A DNA stretch of 53,381 nucleotides from the NCBI GenBank assembly GCA_007693585.1, contig REDH01000095.1, positions 1 to 53,381 of the forward strand, given 5' to 3'. Numbering within the stretch: the first letter of the stretch is position 1; each line of letters begins with the position of its first letter. The DNA comes from Deltaproteobacteria bacterium. Its GTDB lineage: Bacteria > Myxococcota_A > Bradymonadia > REDH01. This document shows, in pieces, positions 41,187 to 49,383 of this stretch. A program made the translations under genes and the position numbers. Below the pieces are notes generated by a model. It did not search any database. It saw only the letters and a program-made list of their open reading frames with translations, and was not told the DNA's origin.

Positions 41187-43955
41187 TCAGGGAGCGGCGA
41201 CGATGCGGTGGGCGAATCCGGCCGCGTCCCGCCCGAGCCCGGAGAGCCCGCCGCGGTTCCCGGACAGCCGTCGCTCCCAGTCCTCCTCCGGGACGTCCCA
41301 CCACAGGATCTCTCCGGCCACGGAAGGCAGCTCCTCGAGCACGCCGAAGGTGCTTCCCGCCTCCGCGCTCCGGATGCCGGGAGCCCACCACACCTCGAGC
41401 CGATTCGAACCCGTTCCGAGGGTCGTGCGGACCGCGGCCGTGGCGGGGATTCCCTCGGCCGTCAGGACAAGGCGATCTTCCTCCAGCGCGGGCCAGGCCT
41501 CGACGGGGACGGGCCAGACGCGGTCGGCGAGATCGACGGTTCGCTGCCCGGGCTCGAGGGTCACGACGAGGCCGGTGGTGGCCAGGGGCAGCGTGCGGCC
41601 AAGCCCCGTCCCCTCGTGGGGGGAGACGGGCCAGGACAGGACCACGAGCCTGGCTGCTCGCCCGCGGAATTGCCGAGGAGGGGCGAGGCTCGCGACCCAG
41701 GTCACGGCGCCGGCCTCGACGCGCTCGAGCCCCGTGGGGATCCAGCCGTGGAGCGGGTGGTCCTCGAGCAGCAGCACGAAGTGCCGGCTGTCGGCGGAAG
41801 CGGCGGGCTCGGCCGGGGGCAGCGAGACGAGACGGCGGTTGAGGCGCGCGGGCTCCGTGGTCACTCGCCCCGGTGATTCCTGCGGGGCGCTGATCCAGGC
41901 GGCGTGCGGATCCGGCCGGGTGAGGGTGGTGACGTGTTCGTGCATGAGCTCGACCAGGGACCAGGACTGCTCGACCCGGAACAGGTCGAGCAGCGTCTCC
42001 GCCTTCAGGGAACTGGCGTGGAGCACGACGAGTGGGTCGAGGGGGCGAGCGGTGCTGCGCAGGCTGGTCCGGAGGGGGCCGATGCCGAGGAAGTCGAGCT
42101 CGAGGTAGATGGTCTCGGGGAGGTGCAGATCGGGGTCGCCGAGTTCCGGCAGGGCGCGCTCCAGGCCGCGGACCGGGCCGAGGAGGTGAGGAGCCGCCAG
42201 ATGGGCGGGATCGGTCGGCATCGCGGCGAGGGCGAGGGCGCCGTGGGCATCGTGGAGGGCCACGGGGTCGGCGACGGCGATGGAGGCTTCGAACGCGATG
42301 TCCTGCCGGCGCGTGTTGCGCAGGGGGACGGCGACGGTCCGGGTGTCGGGGGGAAGGAGCATGAGGGCGGGGACGTGTCCGGGGGCCCGGATCTCGATCG
42401 CGAGGGGAGCCGGGTCGGTTGCGGGGCTGGAGCCCGTGCTGCGCTGGCTGCCGTCCTCCCCGGAGGCTTCGTCCGGCGCCGACGGGTCGCCTTCCGTGGG
42501 CGGCGCGTCGCTGGGGATCGCCGTGGGTTCCGTGGGTTCCGTGGGTTCCGTGGGGTCTTCGGTGGGGGCGGGGAACGTCGCGACGCCGGAGGGGTCGGTG
42601 GTTCGGGAGCGGTCGCCGATGCGGACGAGGGCCTGGTCGACGGGCATGAGGGTGTCGGCGTCGTGGACGAGGACGGTGATGGTGTTGCTTTCGACCGCGG
42701 GGCGGGGGGTCAGGGCGATCTCTCCGCTGATGTCGGGCGCGTCGGCGAGCTGGACGCGCAGTCGAGCCGGCCCGGGTGTTTCTCCGGCCTGCACGCTGAT
42801 TTCCTCGCTGTTCGCGCTGGTCACGACGCGGAGGGCGCCTGGCGGGTCGACTTCGACACGGAGGGCGGGCAGGGTGCCGGGGATGGGCCGGCCGTCGGCG
42901 TCGGCGGGCAGCACGAGGAGTCGGATGGAGGTGGAGCGGGAGGGAGCGGCGATGTCGAGCGGGACGATGCGCAGCGACTCGGCGGTGGCGGAGGTCCTGG
43001 ACCTGCACCGTCCGAGGTCGCAGCGCTCCGTGTCGACGCACTCGGTGTCATCGAGGCAGCCGTCGGCGAGGCACCAGCCGGCGATGCAGGACTGGCCGGA
43101 GGGGCATTGTGGTGCGTCCGGGTCGCAGGGGGGCGGTGTGGCGCAGGCGTTGTTGCGGCAGAACTGGCCGAGCGTACCGTCGCAGTCGACATCGGCTCGG
43201 CAGCGGATGCGCGGTTCGCAGAAGCCGTCGACGCAGTGCTCCTCGGGGGTGCAGCTCTCGCTCGAGCTGCAGGCGACGGCGTCGATGCAGCGGCCGTCGC
43301 CGTCGCAGCGTTGGCCGTCGGGGCAGCCCTCGGCGCCGAACCCGGAGCACTCCTCGGCTGTGCATACGCCGTCGCGGCAGCGCTCGCCTGCGGAGCACTC
43401 GCCGTCTCCGCCGCAGGTGGCGGCGCAGCGGTTGTCCATGCAGCGGAAGAGCGAGGTCCCTCCGCATCCGGCGTTGTTCTCGCATCCCGGGTTGCAGCGA
43501 CCATCCTCGCACCAGCCGGTGGGTCCACAGGTGGCGTCGCTGGCGCAGGGGGGCGCGGCGCGGCAGATGGTTCCGAGGCAGCGGCTGTCGATGGGGCAGT
43601 CGATGTCGCCCGTGCACTCGAGGGTGCGGCAGCGGCCGGCGAGGCAGACGGTGGTGGTGTCGCAGTCGGTGGAGCGGTTGCAGATCTCGCCGCCGTCACC
43701 GGCCGGGATGGCCTGGCAGGCGTTGTCCTGGTTGCAGAAGTACCCGTTGGGGCACGGCTCGTCGGGGGAGCAGGCGGCTCCGGCGGCGGGGACACAGGCG
43801 CCGGATGTGGAGCAGGCGAAGCCGACCGGGCAGTCTCCCGGTCGTTCGCATCGTCCGCCGGGGCCGGCGTCTTCCGCGGGGTTGCCGCACCCGGTCAGCG
43901 CGACGCCGAGCAGCATCAGCAGCGCTGCGGCGAGCGGGGTGGCGCGGGATAGCAT
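41187..43955 (-). CDS. Large Cys-rich lipoprotein
   Basis: A 922-residue lipoprotein; the ATG at 43955 gives a compact signal with lipobox LTGC, Cys23. Residues about 30-350 hold more than 50 Cys in repeated short units of the form C..D.DC....RC..G.C (for example DGGEICNRSTDCDTTT and CTPEEHCVDGFCEP). These are small disulfide-rich modules common in myxobacterial surface proteins. The middle has an Ig/carboxypeptidase-regulatory-like beta domain (TVLVHDADTLMPVDQALVRIGD) and a TEP repeat linker. The C-terminal 400 residues are beta-rich with no recognised family. It is probably a surface adhesin or binding protein. It starts in a shared divergent region with the FHA-ABC gene. Confidence 0.78.
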   Translation of the reverse strand: MLSRATPLAAALLMLLGVALTGCGNPAEDAGPGGRCERPGDCPVGFACSTSGACVPAAGAACSPDEPCPNGYFCNQDNACQAIPAGDGGEICNRSTDCDTTTVCLAGRCRTLECTGDIDCPIDSRCLGTICRAAPPCASDATCGPTGWCEDGRCNPGCENNAGCGGTSLFRCMDNRCAATCGGDGECSAGERCRDGVCTAEECSGFGAEGCPDGQRCDGDGRCIDAVACSSSESCTPEEHCVDGFCEPRIRCRADVDCDGTLGQFCRNNACATPPPCDPDAPQCPSGQSCIAGWCLADGCLDDTECVDTERCDLGRCRSRTSATAESLRIVPLDIAAPSRSTSIRLLVLPADADGRPIPGTLPALRVEVDPPGALRVVTSANSEEISVQAGETPGPARLRVQLADAPDISGEIALTPRPAVESNTITVLVHDADTLMPVDQALVRIGDRSRTTDPSGVATFPAPTEDPTEPTEPTEPTAIPSDAPPTEGDPSAPDEASGEDGSQRSTGSSPATDPAPLAIEIRAPGHVPALMLLPPDTRTVAVPLRNTRRQDIAFEASIAVADPVALHDAHGALALAAMPTDPAHLAAPHLLGPVRGLERALPELGDPDLHLPETIYLELDFLGIGPLRTSLRSTARPLDPLVVLHASSLKAETLLDLFRVEQSWSLVELMHEHVTTLTRPDPHAAWISAPQESPGRVTTEPARLNRRLVSLPPAEPAASADSRHFVLLLEDHPLHGWIPTGLERVEAGAVTWVASLAPPRQFRGRAARLVVLSWPVSPHEGTGLGRTLPLATTGLVVTLEPGQRTVDLADRVWPVPVEAWPALEEDRLVLTAEGIPATAAVRTTLGTGSNRLEVWWAPGIRSAEAGSTFGVLEELPSVAGEILWWDVPEEDWERRLSGNRGGLSGLGRDAAGFAHRIVAAP
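42523..42549. repeat. 9-bp tandem repeat in the lipoprotein gene
   Basis: Three perfect GTGGGTTCC units coding for Thr-Glu-Pro repeats in a linker; a degenerate fourth unit follows. Confidence 0.8.
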
Positions 43956-44109
43956 GGAGCGGAGCGCGGTCAGGATGGTCGGGAGGGCGCGGGGGGTCAC
44001 GGTCACCGGACGAGCTGCGGGGTGCGGGGCGTGTCTGCTCCGGGCGGCCCCGGTCGCTGGAGCGCTAGCAGATGTGCGCGGTCCGGACAAACGTGGGCGT
44101 TCGTCGGCA

Positions 44110-44139
44110 TTGCGTCGCTTTCCTGCCTCGGCGTACAGT
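44110..44139 (+). promoter_or_regulatory. Possible promoter of the FHA-ABC / PP2C operon
   Basis: TTGCGT, 18 bases, TACAGT (TANNNT). Transcription would start near 44146, leaving a leader of about 170 bases that includes the 12-bp repeats. Confidence 0.42.
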
Positions 44140-44268
44140 GTGCGGGAGACGGTGACCGGTGGCGGGTCGTGCCGGGAGGTACGCGGGCGCCGTGCGTGCG
44201 TCGACCGGCCGCGCGGGGCCCGCAGGTGCCTTCTCCGCCGGTGTCCGGAGGGATGATGCAGGGGTGGT

Positions 44269-44316
44269 GCGAGGTGCGGCGCGAGGTGCGGCGAGGAGTG
44301 CAGCGAGGAGTGCAGC
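44269..44316. repeat. 12-bp near-tandem repeats carrying the ribosome site
   Basis: About four units: two of GCGAGGTGCGGC and two of GCGAGGAGTGCA. The last ends at the GTG start codon of the FHA-ABC gene. Each later unit carries GAGGAG, so the ribosome site is duplicated. Confidence 0.7.
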
Positions 44317-47300
44317 GTGGATCACCCACAGTCGTCGGAAGAGCAGGGAGAAGGGGTCGTCGTCGGTTCGGATCCGGATCGGGCGGATGTGCTCGCGGAC
44401 GTTCCGACGGTCTCGGGGGAGCACCTTCGTCTCGCTCCGTGTCCGGACAGCGGTGGGGTCCGCGTGGAGGATCTCGGCAGCACGAACGGGAGCTGGTTGG
44501 GGCCGCATCGGCTGGCGCCCGGCGAGGTGCACGAGGCGCAGCCGGGGGACTTCATCCGGTTGGGGCGAAAGTGGGGGGTCCGGGTCGACGATGCGCTTCT
44601 GGAGCTGCTGGAGCAGGCGCGGTGGGGGCAGGTCGTCCTGCCGCTGGTTCGCCCGCCGGCCCCGGGGGCGCACACGACGGCGCTGGCGCCCCCGACTCGG
44701 CCCGAGCGGCAGACGGCACCGGGGACGCTGGCCCCGGCCGAGCCCTCCGGGGAGTATGGCGCGGACGACACCCGGATCACGCGGTTGCCCGCGATGCCCG
44801 GCGACGCGGCCGAGACCCCGGCGCCGGGACCGGAGGCGGTGCATGTGTCGCTGGGGTTCTCGCCGGAGAACGACTACGTCATCTCCAACCCGACGGTGAG
44901 CCGGCGCCACGCGCGGCTGTACCTGGAGGGGGGGCGATATCTCCTCGAGGACCAGCGCTCGACCAACGGGACGTGGGTGGCCGGAGAGCGTGTGGAGCGC
45001 GCCCGGATCGCGCCGGGATCCGCGTTCACTCTCGGGTCGGTGCAGGTGGTCTTCGATGCCTCCCTCGAGTCCATGTTGCGCGAGCGCGCCGATCGACGGA
45101 GCGGAACGGACCGGGCGGATCGGCAGAAGATCCGGATCGGCCGGGATCGGGGCAACGAGATCGTGGTGGATGCCGAGATCGTCTCCGGTCAGCACGTGGA
45201 GCTCGAGCGGCTGCCGGATGGATCGTGGTTCTTCCGCGATCTGGGCAGCACCAACGGGACGTTCCTGAATACCCGCCGCAACCGGATCGAGCAGGGTGTG
45301 GTGAGCGGGGAGGATGTCCTCTTTCTCGGCAGCTACCGCCTGCCCATCGGCCGCCTGCCCGACCTTCTCGGCGAGCGATCCGGCTCGCAGGCCCGGGAGG
45401 GATGGTCCACCCGTGGCGTGCTCGTGCTCGGGCGCGATCCGGAGCGCTGCGACATCGTGCTCGACGACGTCCAGATCAGCCGGGAGCACGCGCGCATCGC
45501 CCGGCTCGACGAAGGGCGGTTCCGCATCGAGGACCTGGGCAGTGCCAACGGCACCTTCGTCGATGGCGTCCGGATCGACGCGCCGGTGGAGGTGGGGATC
45601 GACGCCCGGGTCGCCCTGGCGTCCCTCGTGGTCCGACTCGACGCCGAGGCGGGCGTGGTGCGACGCCAGTACCGCGGCGACATGCTGCTGCAGGCGGAGC
45701 GCGTGTGCGTCGACGTGCCGGATCGGCAGGACCCGGACGGTCGCAAGAGGATCCTCCACGACATCAGCTTCACCGCCTACCCCACCGAGTTCGTGGGCCT
45801 CATGGGCCCGTCCGGGGCCGGGAAGACCACCCTCATGCTCGCCCTCAACGGCTACGTTCCGCCGTCCGCCGGGCGTAGCGTGGTCAACGGGATGGACCTC
45901 TACGAGCACTACGACGCCTTCCGGGGGAACATCGGGTACGTCCCCCAGGACGACATCGTGTTCCCGCAGCTCACCGTGCACGAGTCGCTCTACTACACCG
46001 CTCGGCTGCGGCTCCCCGCCGACACGTCCCCGGAGGAGATCGAGTCCCGGATCGACCGGATCCTGCAGACACTCGAGATCCGCGAGACCCGCGACGTGCG
46101 CATCGGCGATGCTGTCCGGCGAGGCATCTCGGGCGGCCAGCGAAAGCGGGTCAATCTCGCCCAGGAGCTCATCACGGAGCCGAGCCTCCTCCTTCTCGAC
46201 GAGCCGACGAGCGGTCTCGCGTCCGAGGACACCATCAACGTCATGCGTCTGCTCCGGCGCCTGGCGGACAGCGGAAAGACCGTCCTGCTCACGATCCACC
46301 AGCCGTCCCTCGACGCCTACCGGATGATGGACAACGTGCTGTTCCTTCTCCAGGGGCGGCTCGTCTACTACGGACCCGCCTGGCCCGACTCCATCCTGCA
46401 CTTCCACCCCGAGGCCGCGGACGACCAGCACGTGCGCGAGGAGCTCCTCCTCGACCCGGGCAACGCCCTCAAGCCCATCAGCGCCGACCAGCGGAAGGCC
46501 CTGGAGGTCGCCCCCGAAGATGCCCGCAAGAAGGCGCTCCGCGAGGCCGTGGACCGGCGCCGTCAGGAGTACCAGAACTCGGAGTACTATCGGGAATTCG
46601 TCTACGAGCGCGCCTCGAGTGAAGTGCGCGCCAACGTCGATGTCCACGCCGGGAGCAAGCAGAAGACCACCCGGCGGGGCATGCTCCGCCAGCTGGCGAT
46701 TCTCACCTCGCGCAACACCCGAATCAAGCTGCAGGATCGCCTCAACCTGGCGATCCTCCTCGTCCAGGCCCCCATCATCGCGCTCGTCCTGGCCTTCGTC
46801 TTCTCCGGGACCTCGGACGACCCCCTGCAGCAGCTCGAGCGCGGGCCCGCCGCCCTGTTCCTGCTCGTCGCCTCCGCCGTCTGGTTCGGCTGCTCCAATG
46901 CCGCCCGGGAGATCGTCGGGGAGCAGGCGATCTACCGGCGCGAACGCATGGTCAACCTGATGATCCCCAGCTACGTGCTGTCCAAGTACGCCGTGCTCGG
47001 GGCGCTGTGCATCGTGCAGTGCCTGATCCTGCTGGGGATCGCCTGGTTCCCCCTCGCGTTCGACGGCTCGTTCGCCCTGCACCTGGTCATCCTCGTGCTC
47101 GTCTCCTGGGCCGGGCTCGGCATGGGACTCACCCTCTCGGCCTTCGTCTCCTCCGGTGAAGCCGCCGTCGCCCTCGTCCCGCTCCTCCTCATCCCGCAGA
47201 TCATCCTCGGCGGGATCATCATGCCCATCCACGAGCTCTCCCCCCCCATGAAGGTCCTCTCCAGCGCCATGGTCGCCCGCTGGGGACTCGAAGGGGTGCT

Positions 47301-47769
47301 CACCGCCGAGTACGTCGACGATGACCTTGATGCGCTGCGGCAGGAGTGCGGCATTCCCGGCTGCGCCTGGGGCATCGGGCCCACCGGGCTGGGATACCAC
47401 CCCGGCGAGCTCGGCCGGGAGGAAGGGACCACGACCGGCGGCGTCACCGCCACCCGCGGCGGACTCGTCGAGCCGTCCGCTCCCGACCGCAATGACCCGA
47501 TCTGCCACGGCTTCTGTGCCGGCCTGCAGCGTTCGCGCGCCCTCACGCCCCTCGAACGAAGCTTCGGCCCCGATCCCGACGATCCCCTGCGCGTCGCTGC
47601 CCACGAAGACATCGTCGTCCGCGCCGGGCTGCCCCACGAGCTGGTCCGCGCCCACCGGAACGAGCGGGTCGGACTCACCGGATCTCTCCTGATTCTCGTG
47701 CTGATGAACCTCTTTCTTGCAGGACTCGTCTGCGCCGCCCTAAAATACCGGGACGTCGAGGTAGGCTGA
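44317..47769 (+). CDS. ABCG-type ABC transporter with four FHA domains
   Basis: A 1,150-residue fusion. The GTG at 44317 follows GAGGAG. Four FHA-like domains come first (about residues 13-90, 174-247, 271-345, 367-441), each with the phosphothreonine-binding signature (for example SGEHLRL...GSTNGSW, SRRHARL...STNGTW, SGQHVEL...GSTNGTF, SREHARI...GSANGTF). An ABC ATPase follows: Walker A GPSGAGKTT (about 497), VPQDDIVFPQLTV, signature ISGGQRKRVNLAQE (about 604), Walker B LLLLDEP (about 624). The rest is an ABC2/ABCG permease with six membrane segments and a large loop before the last. This is the half-transporter White/ABCG plan. FHA domains suggest control by Ser/Thr kinases. A PP2C gene follows 16 bases later. 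The exported substrate is unknown. Confidence 0.92.
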   Translation: MDHPQSSEEQGEGVVVGSDPDRADVLADVPTVSGEHLRLAPCPDSGGVRVEDLGSTNGSWLGPHRLAPGEVHEAQPGDFIRLGRKWGVRVDDALLELLEQARWGQVVLPLVRPPAPGAHTTALAPPTRPERQTAPGTLAPAEPSGEYGADDTRITRLPAMPGDAAETPAPGPEAVHVSLGFSPENDYVISNPTVSRRHARLYLEGGRYLLEDQRSTNGTWVAGERVERARIAPGSAFTLGSVQVVFDASLESMLRERADRRSGTDRADRQKIRIGRDRGNEIVVDAEIVSGQHVELERLPDGSWFFRDLGSTNGTFLNTRRNRIEQGVVSGEDVLFLGSYRLPIGRLPDLLGERSGSQAREGWSTRGVLVLGRDPERCDIVLDDVQISREHARIARLDEGRFRIEDLGSANGTFVDGVRIDAPVEVGIDARVALASLVVRLDAEAGVVRRQYRGDMLLQAERVCVDVPDRQDPDGRKRILHDISFTAYPTEFVGLMGPSGAGKTTLMLALNGYVPPSAGRSVVNGMDLYEHYDAFRGNIGYVPQDDIVFPQLTVHESLYYTARLRLPADTSPEEIESRIDRILQTLEIRETRDVRIGDAVRRGISGGQRKRVNLAQELITEPSLLLLDEPTSGLASEDTINVMRLLRRLADSGKTVLLTIHQPSLDAYRMMDNVLFLLQGRLVYYGPAWPDSILHFHPEAADDQHVREELLLDPGNALKPISADQRKALEVAPEDARKKALREAVDRRRQEYQNSEYYREFVYERASSEVRANVDVHAGSKQKTTRRGMLRQLAILTSRNTRIKLQDRLNLAILLVQAPIIALVLAFVFSGTSDDPLQQLERGPAALFLLVASAVWFGCSNAAREIVGEQAIYRRERMVNLMIPSYVLSKYAVLGALCIVQCLILLGIAWFPLAFDGSFALHLVILVLVSWAGLGMGLTLSAFVSSGEAAVALVPLLLIPQIILGGIIMPIHELSPPMKVLSSAMVARWGLEGVLTAEYVDDDLDALRQECGIPGCAWGIGPTGLGYHPGELGREEGTTTGGVTATRGGLVEPSAPDRNDPICHGFCAGLQRSRALTPLERSFGPDPDDPLRVAAHEDIVVRAGLPHELVRAHRNERVGLTGSLLILVLMNLFLAGLVCAALKYRDVEVG

Positions 47770-47785
47770 CCCTGTTTCCGGCGAC

Positions 47786-49015
47786 GTGAACGACGACGCC
47801 GAGCAGGACCTCCGCCCATCCCCACGCCGCACCCCCGGATGGACCCCACGGGAAACTCCCCCACGCGGGGATGAACCCCTCAAGGAGCGCACCGTCATCG
47901 ATATCGAATCCCAGAACACGGTGAACCTCCACGTCGTCTGCGACACCGACGTCGGCCGGGAGCGCACCGAAAACCAGGACGCTTGGGGGTTCGTCGACCT
48001 CGATGGCGTGTTCTTCCTCATCGTCTGTGACGGCATGGGAGGACACAACGGCGGCTCCACCGCCTCCAGACTCGCCGTCCAGACCATCGAGCAGACCCTC
48101 GAAGCCGAGCAGGGGGACATCCCCGCTCGGATGACCGCGGCGATCTCGAAGGCCAACCTCCGGATCTTCCAGTGGGCCAGGCGGGATCCCGCCCTCTACG
48201 GAATGGGCACCACCGTCGTCCTCCTCGCCATGGACCGGCAGTCCGGCTTCGCGCACCTCGCCCACGTCGGCGACAGCAGGGCATACCTCCTCCGGGACAA
48301 CGTCTTCGAACGACTCACCCGCGACCACACCATGGTCCAGCGACTCGTCGACGACGGACTCCTCACCCCGGAAGCCGCCGAGAACCACCCGCACTCCAAC
48401 ATCATCTCCCGATCCCTCGGGGGCGGCGAGACCGTCGAGGTCGAACACCACCCCGATCCCATCTCCATGCGGAACGGAGACATCTTCCTCCTGTGCTCCG
48501 ACGGCCTCACCGGCATGGTCCCCGAGTCCTTCGTCCCGAGATACCTCGCGCGCCACGGGATCGATGACCTCCCCAAGGTCCTCATCGACGAGTCCAACGC
48601 CCAGGGCGGCCTCGACAACATCACCGTCGGACTCGCCCTCGTCGGCGACCCCCCGGAACCCCGCACCAACTACCAGCTCGTCACCCCGAAGATCCTCCGT
48701 GGGCGCAAGCCCCACGAAACCTCGCAGACCATCAGGGCCCTCGACGAGACCGCGCGCACACGACCGAACACCCTCACCGGACCCGCCGGACAGACCCTGA
48801 TGATCCCTACCCCCGCGGAGGGAATCCCCGTCCCCACCCATCCACAGGACTCCAGCGCCGGGCCCGCCGTTCCCCCGCCCGGAGCAGACGTCTCCGCCAT
48901 CGCGCCCCCCGGACCACAGCCCGCACGACGCTCACGCGACCTCATGCTGCTCCTCGTCATCGCCGGGCTCGGCGCACTCGTCATCGGCGTCGCCGCGCTG
49001 CTCTTCCTGCGATAG
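47786..49015 (+). CDS. PP2C-type Ser/Thr protein phosphatase with C-terminal membrane anchor
   Basis: A 409-residue phosphatase if the GTG at 47786 is right; no good ribosome site is seen, so coupling to the upstream gene is likely. The PP2C/PPM motifs are present in order: RTENQDAWG, VCDGMGGHNGG, GMGTTVVLL, HVGDSRAYLL, RDHTMVQRLV, LCSDGLTGMV and GGLDNITVGL, with all metal-binding Asp in place. After the catalytic domain (about 46-285) comes a Pro/Thr-rich linker and one hydrophobic segment at about 388-408, so it is probably tail-anchored. It is likely to remove phosphates that the FHA domains of the neighbouring ABC transporter read. Confidence 0.93.
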   Translation: MNDDAEQDLRPSPRRTPGWTPRETPPRGDEPLKERTVIDIESQNTVNLHVVCDTDVGRERTENQDAWGFVDLDGVFFLIVCDGMGGHNGGSTASRLAVQTIEQTLEAEQGDIPARMTAAISKANLRIFQWARRDPALYGMGTTVVLLAMDRQSGFAHLAHVGDSRAYLLRDNVFERLTRDHTMVQRLVDDGLLTPEAAENHPHSNIISRSLGGGETVEVEHHPDPISMRNGDIFLLCSDGLTGMVPESFVPRYLARHGIDDLPKVLIDESNAQGGLDNITVGLALVGDPPEPRTNYQLVTPKILRGRKPHETSQTIRALDETARTRPNTLTGPAGQTLMIPTPAEGIPVPTHPQDSSAGPAVPPPGADVSAIAPPGPQPARRSRDLMLLLVIAGLGALVIGVAALLFLR

Positions 49016-49027
49016 CAGACACCCCGC

Positions 49028-49336
49028 TCAGGGCGTCTCCTCCCCCTCTTCGAACAGCGCCTCGACCCGCTCCGCGAACGCCACGTCCCGGGCTGTCACT
49101 CCGCCCGCATCGTGCGTCGTCATCGACAGCGCCACCTCGTTGTACACGTTGAACAGCTCCGGATGATGATCCATCTCCCGGGCGATGTCCGCCACCTCGA
49201 GGATGAACGACATCGCCTCGTCGAAGTCGTCGAAGATGAACTTCCGGCTGATGGCCCGGTCGTCGCCGTCGTACGCCCAGCCATCCAGCCGCTCCACCGC
49301 TTCCGCTATCTCCGCCTCGCCCAGTCTGCTGGCCAT
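49028..49336 (-). CDS. phhB: Pterin-4a-carbinolamine dehydratase
   Basis: A 102-residue enzyme that regenerates the tetrahydrobiopterin-type cofactor used by aromatic amino acid hydroxylases. The family signature is clear: FDEAMSFILEVADIAREMDHHPELFNVYNEV and LSMTTHDAGGVTARD, with the catalytic His pair in DHHPE and the later THD. The ATG at 49336 follows GGAGG, and the length matches PCBD/PhhB (about 100). No phenylalanine hydroxylase lies in the window. It is convergent with the PP2C gene across 12 bases. Confidence 0.95.
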   Translation of the reverse strand: MASRLGEAEIAEAVERLDGWAYDGDDRAISRKFIFDDFDEAMSFILEVADIAREMDHHPELFNVYNEVALSMTTHDAGGVTARDVAFAERVEALFEEGEETP

Positions 49337-49383
49337 TCGTCCTCCAGTGTGTGATCGTTCGCCCCCCACCCTGATGGCGAGCA

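Larger units (their letters stand above)
43956..44316. other. Divergent region between Cys-rich lipoprotein and FHA-ABC genes
   Basis: About 360 bases with promoters for both sides. The plus-strand promoter and the 12-bp repeats are listed separately. On the minus strand a weak TTGTCC, 17 bases, TAGCGC pair (44072-44100) may serve the lipoprotein. No gene is supportable. Confidence 0.4.
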
